Shown piece by piece: positions 33,837 through 47,300 of a stretch of DNA of 64,000 nt. Both the position numbers and the translations under genes were made by a program. Source of the DNA: Triops longicaudatus. Taxonomy: Eukaryota; Arthropoda; Branchiopoda; Notostraca; Triopsidae. The notes under the pieces were generated by a model, which saw only the letters and a list, made by a program, of their open reading frames with translations, was not told the DNA's origin and searched no databases. Each line of letters begins with the position of its first letter. Position 1 is the stretch's first letter. Location: contig JAGQDJ010000133.1 in assembly GCA_022885665.1 (NCBI GenBank), positions 62,001 to 126,000 on the forward strand. The letters are read 5' to 3'.

Positions 33837-34237
33837 ATGATTTCCAAGTTGGTAAGAACTCTGCGAATGTGAATGTAGAATATGTAGTTGCTTTGTTCGC
33901 ACTTATCCAAGTAACCACCTCTCCACAAATTTAAAAGTAACTTCTTTCTTTGGCATATATTGTATGTTGGGCTTTGATGCTCGTCTCCTGCGTCTTCGTC
34001 TTGGCATTCGCTGCACCCGCGGAGCTGGAACCAGAGGATTCGTTACCTACCCTTCAGTGTTATGGAGTTTGCCCCCAAGGGCAATTTTGTACCGATGTGA
34101 GCACAACTGCAGGCTTTCCAGTATTTTAAAGAGATGTATCGGTGCCCCCTATTCAGGTGATTGCCAATGCGCCAGTGACAGTTGCTTCCTTGGTTCATGC
34201 AAAGGTTGCTTTCACACCTTTCGTCCTGGCTGTTGCT
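33837..34237 (+). pseudogene. cysteine-rich secreted peptide F, broken copy
   Basis: Exon 1 survives as 33837-33851 (15 bp, MISKL) with donor gtaaga. Exon 2 related to gene E is recognisable from about 33968 but needs at least three frame changes: WALMLVSCVFVLAFAAP in one frame, RGFVTYP in the next, then CPQGQFCTDVSTTAGFPV, then CASDSCFLGSCKGC. The first framework cysteine is replaced (YPS), a stop follows GFPVF, and no acceptor AG sits just before the signal-peptide block. The TATA position holds GTAAAAATAAC near 33744, which looks like a mutated TATA box. Broken by splice loss, frameshifts and promoter decay. Confidence 0.75.
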
Positions 34238-34239
34238 AA

Positions 34240-35111
34240 TTTGGCTTCCAATCCTCAACTCCCTTGACATGCACAAAAAAATTTCTAGTTACCATTGACC
34301 GAACACCAATGTATCTTCTCACAGAACTTAACTTATTTCATTCTACCTATCACCAAAAAGAAGAAAAACGTTTAGTTAGTGCGAATGCGAATTTCAAACA
34401 GTTGCAGATACTTCGCGATACTGAAACACGTGAAACATAAGTTTAACAGCGCAACGTATTGCAAATATTGAAACAAAAGTTGTTTCAGTATTTGTAATGT
34501 GAGAAAATCTTCAGTCTGAAAGAAATAAGATTCTAAGACAATGTTTGTCTCATCGCCAGTTTAGTAAGACGCTTGTTCTTATATTCGTTTTAAACTTTCG
34601 TATATATAGTGTGTCTCATGTTTTACTTAATTTAATCGAGATTTTAGATGCATTGGATAAGGAGTTTTCTCCTTGGCGGCTCCGGGAAACAGGCGCAAAA
34701 TGTTAAAAAGCACACATGTCGTTAGGCATCCAGAGATATGGCGTTAAAATGACAAGGAAAGTATTTCTGAACGAAGACGGACCTTTTTATAAATTTCGGA
34801 CATTCTTTTTTCTTTGTATATTTCTGAGAAAAATAAAAATGAAAGTGTCCGGCTCTTTAGACTGTACTGCAGAATGAGATGAACCTTTGACTTTCGACTT
34901 CATTGTAAAATTTTGGGAATAGTGTATTTTTGAACATCTGTTTCAAAGTCGAAGAAAAAAAAAACACTACACAATAAAAAATTCACGACATCCCAGAATT
35001 TCCGTCAGAAAAGTGAGAATGGATATGTACAAAGAAGAATGAGAGAAATCTTTCTAGATGAACACATTATATGGATCAGAGATCTAATCTTCGTAGATGC
35101 TTTTGTGACAG
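34240..35111. other. intergenic between peptide pseudogene and KDM1A 3' end
   Basis: No coding exon. Contains an imperfect 17-bp hairpin at 34459-34497. The 3' UTR of KDM1A should occupy the right end. Confidence 0.35.
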
Positions 35112-38100
35112 CTACGAATCCTTTAAGGACGTTTCCGTTTCAACTTTATATGGCGTGCCCAAATACATATCTGCAATCTTCTGCGCTTCTCTAATGCCGC
35201 TTAACATAGCACCATGCACCGTGGCTGGGTAATTGCGTACAGTATGTTCACCTACATCGTGACAAGAGATGTTTAAATGTTGTATTCCAATGAACTATGA
35301 AAAGAACCTAACCTCCAAAGAACAATCGACAAGCTGCTGATGTACTGCCAGCTGACAAAGTGGACGAAACCGGCGATGCCAACAAGTCATAGTCGCTACC
35401 AGACGCCCCAGTAGAAACGAAAGAATATGATCCCCTAGACCAAGGGTCAGCCCGCCATCTCGTAACAACGGTCTCTTTTGGCTATAACACGAAATTATAT
35501 TTGCAAAAAAGTGGGGGAAAAAAGACAAAGCTTTCAATATTACTTGTGGAACAGCCGAATTGCCAAAGATTCCTTTCAAAACTGCTAGACACCTCCCAAC
35601 GACAACTTCATCGCTCACGTTTTCCATAATGGCAGCAGCTTCACCCGCCACTAAGGCCACAAGTACTGGTGCCTTATACAAATTCCAAAACAAGAACAGT
35701 TCACCTAATCAAATTAATATTACGCACAAGTTTTACGAAAAAAATCTAAATTTTGAGACAGAAAATTTACCTCTTGACGCAGTCGTCGAGCCAACATGTC
35801 CGAACAAATTACAATTGGGGTCCCAGAAAATTCGGTCAAAGCAAAGAATGACTTTATTTAAGTTTCCGAAGCCTAGACGATGAATAGCGGCAGTTTTCCA
35901 TTCTGGCAATGGCGGAATGAACTCCACCACGTTCAAATTCGCACTGGAGGCGTTTCCACCTCCTTGGCTGGCATCAGCAGTAGCTTGCTTTAATACTCCC
36001 AGGGGCAAAGTGCAAAGCACGACGTCGGCTAGACGTTTCAAAGTTTTTATTCTTATCTTGTTCGTAGGTTATTTTTTTATTACTTACCAGTTAAAGTTCC
36101 GGAGTTACTTTGATTCCGCGTATTGATCGTGCTAACTTCAACGGCACTCGGACCGTAACGAATTTGCCTCACGGCGGTAGACAACCTTAAATCCAGTCCT
36201 TCTGCCATTGCCATGGGAACGCATGAATAGCCATTTCGGACTACACAAAACGTTAAAAGGGGATATAATGTAATGAAAAATATTTCTTTCCGTGTGTTAC
36301 AAGTACCCATAAAGTGACTTCCAGTAAACTCGAAATCGTCATCCTGGTCCCAGTGCTTCAATGACAGGTTCGTCAATGGAGTTGCATTAGCAAATTCCAA
36401 GTTGGCAAAATGCCAGTCAAGTATCTGCCTGTCCCTCGAAGATAGATAAACGTCACTAAGAAGAAATATGAAAAAAGTTGCAAAATAATACGAAAATGAA
36501 TGTGTCGTTCAAACCTAGGGGGCGACGCCTCTAATTCCTGCAACTTATCCTCGATCTCCTTTTGTTGCTCTGTTAACTGGTCCCATTCCTAACATTACAG
36601 ATACTTTAATAAAAAGAATATCGCAAACAATGTTTTACTTTCGATGCCAAAACCAATTCACGTTGCTTCAAGCGTATAACGAATTCCTCTGTGATGTCAC
36701 GTACCGCACGAGATTCCACTAGTTCGTTGTACTGCTTAGCTAATTTCCCAACTCGTTCTTGCAGTGCAAAAATCTATAGCAGAAATATGCACAATTTTTC
36801 TATCACGACAAACATTTTATTACTTACCTTGCTTTGGTTTACTTTTTGTTTTTCTTGCAAAGCCACCACTGATTTCCAGTGTTCTATTTGCTTTTCCTTG
36901 ACGTGCTTTTCTTGCAGCCTATGGTGCAATTTGTTTATCATTAGTGAATTAACGAATGTTAAAAACTCAAGAACTTTACTTTATGACCCATTCCAAAGCT
37001 TGACCCAAGGAGACAGGCTTGCCAGCGCAGTAATTAAAATCCAACTGGTGGGATAAGTAACTTGTAGCCTCCAATAACCGGTTAAACTCCCGTTCTACCA
37101 TTTCATCTTTGTCTTTCGGCACCGTATTACCATTAGATTCATACAGTGGGCATTTCTGCTTAATTTTATGCAATTCCATAGGAACTTGCTTCGACAAGAC
37201 GGTCACCGGGTTCCCTCCCAAGCCTATTAGAGTAAGCATGTGCAAGACCATCGACATTAAACACATACAAGCAAAGTAAATCTCGACGTTCAGATATGTA
37301 AAAACCTAAAGGGTATCTATTTAAAAAAAAAAGTCCGAGGAGACCGAAAATTTTGGTCACATTGTGTGCTTCATAAAGACATTGCTTTTTTTTTCTTCTT
37401 CGTGAAAAAGAAATGGTGAGAGATTTTAAAGTATTCCAAATCGATCTCAAATCACCTTTCACTTTTAGAAAAGACTGGATACTTTATTTATAGGAGCTCT
37501 GTTGGTCGAGTTTCACATCACAGGCTCAAGGTAGATAATGGAAGAAATTTTTACCTGTAACAACCATGGCTCCCAGATCAGCTACGTAGCTTCCTTTGCG
37601 AAACGTGGCAATACGACCTCCCACTCGATCCTATTTATAGGTGACTAGTTAACTTGATAATATGAAATGAGAGTCAGTTATACCCTAGCTTCAAGGACGA
37701 TGACTTCAATTCCGAAATTATGCAGCTGACGAGCAGCAGTCAGACCGGCAATACCGGCGCCAATCACAATAACTTTGCATGGCTTAGTGACAACCGGCGG
37801 CTAAATAAGAGAATTTTAGAGGGACTTCAACAATAAAAACTTGAAAGCAGTACTTTCAGGCGTTTGAAGATTCCGAAGTTGATGAAGCCATGCCGTTCCA
37901 AGAATGCAAAAATTCTTAAAGCAAACGCGCTGTCGGTGTTGTACGGTGGTTCGATTTGCGATAATGCTATTTCCGGCAGTAATTGCTGCTTGGGATTATC
38001 AAGCCATAATTGTAACTAGCAGCAAAAACAGAAAGATTTACTGTTAAATGGAACTGTAGAAGAAAAAAAGGATTATTGCTTACAATTCGGTTACGTATGT

Positions 38101-38574
38101 GTAGGAAGACTTTCTGGGTTTGCGGTGCAGCTTGGACAACATCCGGAAAGTTGAGAGCTTCTGCCTCAGATAGTTTCGTGAACGGTAGACGACTTTGGAA
38201 AGCAGCTCCTTCTAAACCTTATTAAATATATAAAAAACATTAGCTTAACATTTACAATTCACGAAATACATCGCTGAAGAAAGATAAAAGAAGGCTTCAA
38301 AGAAACCGACAATTTAAGGGAGTTTTTATGAGTTTTAGTTGTGAAGATAAGTTTATTAGAGAACAGTTCCATGTACGGTATTAACTTCAAATTAATTTTC
38401 GAAAGCCAACGAGTGACTTTACATGAACATGAATCTCTGAGTGCGGTATATTCGGGGAAAACTCTTACCTGCCGGCTCATCGTACTCAGAATCAGCATTG
38501 AGCGCTTTTTGCTTTGTTGCACTCGACGACGTGGCGGCGCTAGAATTCTTCGACTCACTTGAGCCTTTATCCAT
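35112..38574 (-). CDS. KDM1A: lysine-specific histone demethylase 1 (LSD1)
   Basis: Fifteen minus-strand exons join in frame to 722 residues: 38469-38574, 38084-38217, 37854-38015, 37684-37800, 37555-37630, 36980-37223, 36828-36918, 36639-36773, 36515-36588, 36307-36455, 36088-36240, 35771-36028, 35544-35704, 35313-35481 and 35112-35251. The enzyme removes mono- and dimethyl groups from histone H3K4 using FAD, in CoREST-type complexes. SWIRM domain about 36-134; FAD-binding VIVIGAGIAGL at 144-154, then EARDRVGGR; tower coiled coil about 280-380; YLSSRDRQILDWHFANLEFA; catalytic lysine K539 in GFGNLNKVILCFDR; C-terminal GEHTVRNYPATVHGA. The N-terminal tail is only about 35 residues. A 15-residue Gly/Asn/Ser-rich insert precedes FIPPLPEW. 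Head-to-head with USP47. Confidence 0.97.
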
Positions 38575-38962
38575 TTCTGCCGATTTCTGTTGATCCGAAT
38601 TCAACAATAATAGCAAAACAGACGCCTTATAATAGGTAAGTACTAGGTTGAAGAATTCAACATTGGTTTTTATGTATGTAAATGCTGCTGCCACCTATAA
38701 CTTCTTATAAAAGGCAACGTTATTTTAAAATAGGGGAGTTTCCATGGAATTGTTCTGAACGAATCCACCAGGTTCGCTAGAGGTGAAGTGCGACGAGCAC
38801 AAACTTTTACGGAGGAAAATATTTCACGAATGTTGAAACACTAGTATCTAAAAAATTCTCAACTTTCACCTTTCGCTATTTTAAGCTGCTCGTTGCTTTT
38901 CACGTAACAACGAAGCCAAAAATTTCCGAATTATGTAAAGAAATCAAAGTGGATTCCAAGAC

Positions 38963-39221
38963 CAGTGGCGCAGCCAGGGGGTAGGGCCGGCAGGCCCAGG
39001 CCTACCCCGAAATCCTTAAAAAAAATTCTTGACTCCTCCTTTCCGCAATTGGAGCAGGTCTTACATTGATGCACATGAATTCATGAATGTCTTGTTGTGT
39101 GGGTCGTTTAGGGCTGGACTAGCTGGCCCCCCGCAAATAAAAATTTAGTTGAATTGAGGCACTTTGAGGGGCGTTTGAGTGTACAGGCCTACCCCGAAAC
39201 AAATTCGTAGCTGCGCCTCTG
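38963..39221. mobile_element. hAT-type MITE, 259 bp
   Basis: The left end CAGTGGCGCAGCCAGG and the right end GCTGCGCCTCTG are 12-bp terminal inverted repeats with one mismatch. Flanks TCCAAGAC (38955-38962) and TCCAATAC (39222-39229) agree at 7 of 8 bases, as expected for an 8-bp hAT target duplication. The interior repeats the phrase GGCCTACCCCGAAA near both ends and has no coding capacity. It sits about 390 bp upstream of the KDM1A start codon. Confidence 0.85.
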
Positions 39222-39229
39222 TCCAATAC

Positions 39230-41356
39230 ACATTTTTACAGCACGTAGGAATGTTTGAATGTATGGAAAATTTGACAGTAGAAACACGACAAACTTAAAA
39301 ATATAAGAGCAGTTGTTTCCCTTACTTTTGCAATATAAAAATCATATAATACACAGCTGTTGACGTTTTCCTATGAGTAGCAACAGTCACATTCCAGCAG
39401 CGGCGTTTTTGCACCTTTTTGCTAAATTTACTCTAGCATGCTCGGTTCTTTTAGGTAAGAGATAAGAATTGGCAAAGGAAAGTTGGTAACGACGTTCCTG
39501 AAAAATTTCATGGAAACTCCCTTATGGGTGTTGAAAAACGTAACAAGTTGAAATCACTTGATAGAGTTAGAAAATAAGAAATATGAAAAGGAAAAAATAT
39601 CTAACAACAGAAGCAATTAGAAAAAATAAATTCGACTGAACGAGTAGTTTTTCCTTTTAGCATAAACCATTTCGAACATCAGCAATTTTACACTTCATAA
39701 CACAAAGCGGATACACTTTTTTCTACAAGTATGTGTGTTTTATTTAGTTTTTAGATTTGCAGATTTTTTTTTTTAGACTACAGCCTATGTAAAAGCTTTT
39801 TTTGCAAACAATTCTTGTCAAATGAATAACGAATTTTTCCTAATAATTCGCCGTTTGTAAAATGTTTAAGCTTCCTTTTCAATTTTGTTTGAAAAAATGT
39901 GCATATGCGTCGTGATTTAAGGAACTCTGAAAATTTACTAAAGCTCTTTCGCATATCTCGTTGTAAAATCTGGACTTGGAAGTTCTAGGGGGACGCTTTC
40001 CTCGCGTAACGCGAAGTTCTGCTTGGCTTTCAGGGGTAGGTAGCCACCTTGTGGTTGAATTAACAAACGAAATTGACCAGGGATTTATTGTTGTTCTCCG
40101 TGGTACTTTGTGTGAGCAATTCTTGGAGGCTCGGGATTTTCTTCAGAGAAGGAAGAGGCGATCTTAATTTAACTTGGCGAATGAAAAGTACTTGTCTTAT
40201 ACTTATCTAGTTGCCTTCTAGTTTGTGAATGTTTTCTATCTATTATCCTGGTTTAAAAAAAATAGACTAGTACCCAGTGACCGTGGAGATAACTACTAAT
40301 GAAATACGGACTGTAAGAGGTGTGATATTTTAGTTTTAAAACAATTCACCCTGTAATTATACAACTTGATGAACTCAATTAAGTCTTTTCCCAAGACGGA
40401 ACCTAAGGTGACCAAATGGCTCTCAATCCATTTTAAATATTTAATCTAGCCTTGCATAGTCCTTTTATTGTTGTGCATTGAGCATTAATTGTTCAAGAGA
40501 AATTGGTCACTATTCACTTAAAGGCCAGGCCAATATCTTTCATATAAATAACGTTTATTACACTTTTTCGAGAATCAGTTTCACTTGAAATTTGTTTCAC
40601 TATTGGCTTATTTCTTTAGAATTAATTCATTATTACGTTTATCTTTCTTGGTGAAAGTCTGAGGTGTATTTTCGGAGAGTCTGTTTTCATTTGTTTGTTT
40701 CGCCGATAAAAGGAATACGGTAATGGACACTCTTGATAACAGTTCAACCCATTTATTTGAGACCCACCTATCGTTGGACCTATCCAGCGATAGAACCTTA
40801 CATTTCATGTAGTATAATTTTTACAGCGCTTAGTCGCCACTGGGGTTAACAATTTTGTTTAGTGTCTTTAAGAGTTTACTAGCTAAAGCTTCAGATTAAA
40901 GTTTTTTTGTTTTACAAATAGTAAAGAAACACTTGTGACATTGCAATTTAAACAGTTCTGTGCCTGAGCTTCCCTATGTAACGATAATTTGGAAAGCATG
41001 AAGTAGACTGCGACCGGTAGGCCTACGCCTGCCAACATCATCTTCACCACTTTTCACTCCTTTAAGTAATACTCATGTCATATGTATACGCGATATGCAC
41101 GTATGGGGAGAAAAAGAGTCCCTGGCCTGGTAAACAAAGCTAAAAATAGTCTGAAGGCTCACCTACCGGTATTAAAGTCTTTGCAAGACATGCATAAGTA
41201 TTCAGTAGGGAGAGTAACCCGGTTCGTTTTTGTGTTACACCACAAGTTATCGGTTAAGATTTTTAGCAGTATTCAAGCCCGGATGTGGAATTTCTTGCTA
41301 TTTGATTAGCGGCACTGTTTTATATCTGATTTAATTCTTTTGGAGATTGTGTGCAG
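39230..41356. other. 5' region between KDM1A and USP47
   Basis: No supported coding exon. The bases just before the USP47 start codon (TTGTGTGCAG|ATG) look like a splice acceptor, so a non-coding first exon of USP47 may lie here. No clear TATA box. Confidence 0.4.
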
Positions 41357-44300
41357 ATGGGTGCGATTGAAAACGATATGGCTGTGTGCGTTATCCAGGA
41401 CAAGATCCCTTGTTCTAAAGGAAGGGGGAAAATAGTTCTACATCTTGATTTGACAGCCCCAGTTCAAACTTTGTACGACGCAGTTGCCAAGAGTTACGGT
41501 ATTCCAGTAAATAGCTTTCACTTGTACGTGGAAAACTCGAAAACGACACGAGAAGTAAGATCACTTTTCTTTGTAGTTCATTGAAAAATGTACATTTGTG
41601 AGAATCCTTGTATCTACTTTCCCTTCTATACATTCGATCTTTACTTTTTATAAACCGTCGAACTGCTCTAATAACCTTTGCTATTTTAGGTACCTTTGGA
41701 AGCCACGAAATCACAATCGTTGGGGGAAACTGGCTTCATAGGTGATCGAAACTTGATCATGGTTTCCGACAAAGCGGCAACAAATGAGAAACTCGTAATT
41801 TCTGAGTCTGTAGAAGCACCAGTTGTATTTGGTTTGTGTGTCATCCGCGATATGACAATAGAATCCTCTCAAACAGCGCGGACAAATTTGCGGATGGCGT
41901 CTAACGCAACAGTGAAGCGATTGTTCGAAGTTGTTGGACAAACCTTGTCCTACGATCCAGACACTTTTGACCTCCTTTTGCAGCGATCGGGAGGGCGAGA
42001 TGTGGTAAATGAATAGAAACAATGAAAATATAATACTATAGAATGATAAGTTTTTACTATTTTTCCGTAAATCTTGTAGGTTTGTTTGAAGGAATCCAGT
42101 TTAGCCACGTTGACGGAGGCGGGGTTGGACTTCGCCGAAGAAGCTAGAAACATGCTAGTCGTAACCAATAAGAGCAAAACTCCTATCCGCCGTACGGAAG
42201 ATAAAGAACGACCGTCAGAAGTAGTCGTGGATTATCATGCGCCCATTACGCCAATGCGATCTGTAGCTCAGACCACTGCAGTTCCGGCGGATATTCGGCC
42301 TTCCGTCAGTTTCATCAAACCCGAGCCAATAGGTGGGTAGTATAGAAGACGAAGCAATGCGTTTCAATTTTGATTTCTTTTTATTCTGTTAAAGGTTATG
42401 TTGGGCTCGTGAACCAAGCTATGACTTGCTACCTCAACAGTCTCCTGCAAACTTTATACATGACGCCGGAGTTCCGGAATGCGCTGTACAGATGGCAATT
42501 TGATGGGAACCGGGAAGAGAGTGTGAAATCCATCCCCTTTCAGTTGCAGAAGCTTTTTGTCAAGCTGCAAGTACGTTTCTGTGCATAATTGATGTTCAAA
42601 ATTAATTACCCGTTGTTTACAGACATCCAGTAAAAATGCTGTAGAAACGACAGAACTGACACGTAGCTTCGGCTGGGATTCGAGCGAAGCGTGGCAACAG
42701 CATGACATTCAAGAGCTGTGTCGTGTTATGTTTGATGCATTGGAACAAAAATTCAAGAACACGGACCAAGCCGATTTGATCGCCCGGCTTTACGAAGGTA
42801 CTTCTTCTGTTGTGCCATAGAAATTTTTTTCAGTGCAAGTTTCACCCTCGAAAATGAACACATGTGTGCGTACACGTTGCTATTCTGTTAGTTTAATTTC
42901 GTGCAGTTTGGATGCTAGAAAATCTCATTTACTTGCTCCGCGTAGTCCTCGCTAAAGGACAGTGTTGCACGAACTTCTGTGACAATAATTTGTAATTCTG
43001 TAAGCACGTATGCCATAAGCGTGTTAGCGTTTCACGAACAACGTCGTTTAACACAGGGAAGACTAATTTGATATAATTTAAAGGCTTCTGTTTGAGTAGA
43101 GGACTTGATTTTAGTACATTTTTATCTTCGCAGGAAAAATGATCGATTATGTGAAATGCCTTGATTGTCGAACGGAAAAAATGCGTGAAGACACTTTTCT
43201 TGATATCCCGTTACCTGTGCGACCTTTCGGATCGGCAGTGGCTTATGCTAGTGTAGTAAGTACTGCAACCTATTCAAAGTTATCTATTGCCAAAATTACC
43301 TAAAAGTGTATTTTGTAGGAAGAAGCTTTAAGGGCTTTCGTGCAACCTGAGCTGTTAGATGGAAATAATCAATATTTCTGCGATAAATGTGGGCACAAAT
43401 GTGATGCACACAAAGGACTTAAATTTTCACGATTTCCTTACCTGCTTACCTTACATCTCAAGCGATTTGATTTTGATTACAATACTCTTCATCGAATCAA
43501 ACTAAACGACAAGTATTTAACATTCTGTTCAAAAGAAATGTTAATTTTTCAGTTTAAAACATCTGTTATTTGTGTTGTAGAGTTACTTTCCCGGAAATTT
43601 TGGATTTGAATGCCTTTATAGAAACTGCGCACACTGCACAGAATAACACAGAGATCTCTGCAAGTAACGGTGTCAACCATGTTGACGAAGACTGCACCGT
43701 TCCCCACGAGCCACACGTGAGTGAAAAAAATAATCTTTAAATTCAAGATTTAATATTCTGTGTTTCCTAAACTAGGCCCAGAAGGACGATGACGAGGGTG
43801 TAGAAGTAGATGCAGAAACGGCGGCGGCGCACGCTCGTGAAAATGAAAAGAATCGTTTGCAAGCTATGGAAAAGGGTCCATACGTTTATGAATTATTTTC
43901 AATAATGATTCATTCCGGAAGTGCGTCCGGTGGCCACTACTACGCCTATGTGAAAGACTTCGGAAACGGGGAATGGTTCTGTTTCAATGACATGTCAGTA
44001 ACCAGAGTAAGTTTGTGCCGAATAACAGAAAACTTTGGCACTAAAAGAAATCTACTTACATTTTTCTTAAATTTTTATGTAACTACGGGGAAAACTTCGC
44101 TTAAAAATTTCGTTTTAATTGTCGTGAACTTCTTCTTGTTAGATTTCAACCGTAATTGTTCTTGTCTTTAAGGAAACACAAATTGCCTTTAGTAGGATTA
44201 AATTTTAATTATTCGGATTTTTGTCTCCGGTTCAAACTTCAGGAATTAGCTATGCCACAGCCGTTTAATTTCTGTATGAGGACAACTGAAAAGCATGCAA

Positions 44301-47300
44301 AAGATATTAGAATCTCAAACATAAAATCTATTCTTGTACACCACAAAATGTTATAAGAATAATAATTCATTCATTAGATTACGTATGACGACATTCGGAG
44401 GACGTACGGCGGCTATTCTACTCGTTCCTATTACTCTGGAGCCTACAGTTCTAGTACAAATGCCTACATGCTCATGTATCGGCAGGTTGACAAGTCTCGC
44501 AATGTGAATTTCACTGCCAAGGAAGAATTTCCACCCCACATCCAGGTACTGTTAAACATAATTGATGTTTATAAATTAAACGACCGTGCCTTTTCTTGTA
44601 GGGTTTGTTGCAGCGTATGGAAAACGAAGAGGAATCGGAACGGCTAGCTCGCGAAAAAGAGCGCAATTCTATTAGAACCAGACTGTTTTGTCACCATCCC
44701 ACGAAAGGGAAAGTTGACCTCAGTTTCGCAATCGATAAAAACATATCAGTACAAGAAGCAACTAGTCTTGCACACGAAGTACGTAGTTATGCATGTTTCA
44801 GACATAAAATCATTCCGTGAGTGAGTTGTATATATATGTATTTTTTTTTTATTACGACATAGGAGTTGCAGCTTAGTGGTGTAGTACCTTTGGAACAGTG
44901 CAGGTTGGTCAAGTATGACGAGCTTAGTGATAGTCCCGAGTGCTCTTTTGAAAATCGCGAAGAGGAAACCGTAGGGGAAGTACTGGCAAACGAGAAGGCG
45001 TCGGGCCCAATGAATCTTCTGTTAGAGATTGTGCCAGCCGGGCAATCTTTTGTCGTTTACCGATCTGGAGGTAATCCGATTCGCGTAGTTTTCCGTATTA
45101 GCTTTAAGTACTGAAAACTTTGCCCTTCACAGAGTCCACCGTTAAAATCTACGTCGTGGATCTCGAAACCGAAGACGTTGGCGAGCCAATAACGCTTCGT
45201 GTGGCACTTGATATGCCTGTTGCCCAGTTGAAAGAGGAGATTGCCGTTAGTTTAGGAACCACTGCATCCAAATTGCGACTCGTGTTGCGATCTAGTCAGT
45301 GCTCAGCCTCGCTGTTACTCCACGATGACAAGGCTCTCAAATGGACCGGTTTTGGCCGAAATAATGAAGTACGGTCACTTTTAAATATTGGTCTTTTTTT
45401 TTATTAAGCACGTGTTGGTGTTCTAGGTCTTTGTAGATCTGAGCGGCGTTCCGGATGTTGAGCCAATCTTCTTGAAAAGTATATTGTATCGAGCGATAGT
45501 GCGGTTTGAGAACACTATCGAGGTACAAGTTAAGTTACCTCACATTGATGCAGGTAATTTTTTTTTTTTTTTTCAAAGTTTATATAACGCATACCGTTTA
45601 CTTGTAAAAATAAAAGTTTGCGTTTATAAAAGTAAGCTCTATCAATAATGGTGCCCAGGGTTTGACTTGCAGCTTTTTGAAGGAAAATCGATCACAACCG
45701 GTTTTGATTTTCTCCTTCGTACTTATGATGGGACAGTGCATTTGCATTACTAATTTTGTCAATATTTTTTGCCTTTATTTATTCGTTACCGTGGTAGTTT
45801 TGGCCTTCTGTCTGTTATTGCGCTTTGATTCATTAGTTTATGTATTTCTTCGTCTTTAGTTGTAGGTTTACCATTTTCGTAACGATTTGTAAGGAATATT
45901 TGGTATAGTATATAATATTACTTTCTAGATGATTTAAGCAAGATGGGAATTTCGTTGACAACTCCTGCACATATCAGTGATGCGTTAAGTGAGAAAGTAC
46001 CGTTTCCTTGGCCAGCTCGTGAACAAGGAGACAGTCCAGAAATGCCAGAAGACTCGTCAGAGTTGGAAAATTTGGAACGACGAAGGGCGTATTCTGAAGG
46101 CGAGCATGACGGGGAGGATTGTAGATCCACGTCGCCACAACCAGCGTCGGGTCCGTCGTCTGAGAATGAAGACGAAGGCATAGGGGACACGGAGGATGGG
46201 GTATTACACAGTGCCAGTGAAGAAGCCAGCTTAGCGGATAGTGATAAAACGCTATTGGGCGATCCTCCTGAAGATTCTTGCCGAGCACCGAGTAGACCCA
46301 ACTCGCCTGATGACAAAGAATTGCACTCGGATGTGAAAGATGAGGTTGGTCATTTTTCACCCATTATTTTCTGTTTGTTTGTCGTATTTTATTTGTTTAT
46401 CTTTTTATATTTTCACCTCGAAGCCTTTTTTCTAATACAGTGATGTTTAGATGAAGATGGAAGACATGGCTACCATGAAACATATCAAAATTACGCAGCA
46501 ACGTGACGCGGAAACTAACCATGATGGTAAGAACACAAAAATAAGCAGTATTCTATGTGCTTTTGTCATCCGGGCTATGAGTTTTATGCACGAATTTAAA
46601 CGCTTGCAAGGTTCTCGGATCCACCGAAATGGACATATCGACGAAAAGCCACCATAATCTTAGAAAGCCATCTTTTCGCACGTCTTTGTAAAGCTTCATC
46701 CCAGTGTAAGCTGGTTTTAAAGCTTATTAAATATTACTGTCACGATCCAGGGAACAAGATTATTTAAACATTTTTTGGGGAACAGGGTTGCTTTGAGTAT
46801 TCCCTCCTCTGTCATTTGAACTTGTAATAGCGTCAATGATCGTTGGTGTGCACGGTTCGTCCGCTTGTTATACTGTTTATTTTCTATTCGATAAACCTAA
46901 GCAAGTCTTTAATTTCTTTGTTTTGTATTTCAGTTGCGACGGTGAGAATTGATCGGCGTTTACGGTTGTCTGCTTTAAAATGGTTCCTAGGCTCCCACTT
47001 AGGAGTCCATGCTGATTATTTGCGTATTTATCGCATACAGGCCGCTACAGGCTTGGAGAAGGAATGCATATCAATGATTGAAACTATCGAGAGTTGTGGC
47101 GAGAATCCTAAGCTTGTCGTCAGACTCGGCCGAGCCCTTAAACCGGGTGAAGTGCGAGGTAAAGTTTACCTCCTAACCCTGAACGACCCCGAGGTAAAAA
47201 CAAAAACCAATATCGCTTTTGACATCTTTTGAATTAAGGTTTTAATATTATTTTCCCTAGCCTACAAAGTATTTGTTCGAATGGGTTATCCGGCCGGGGT

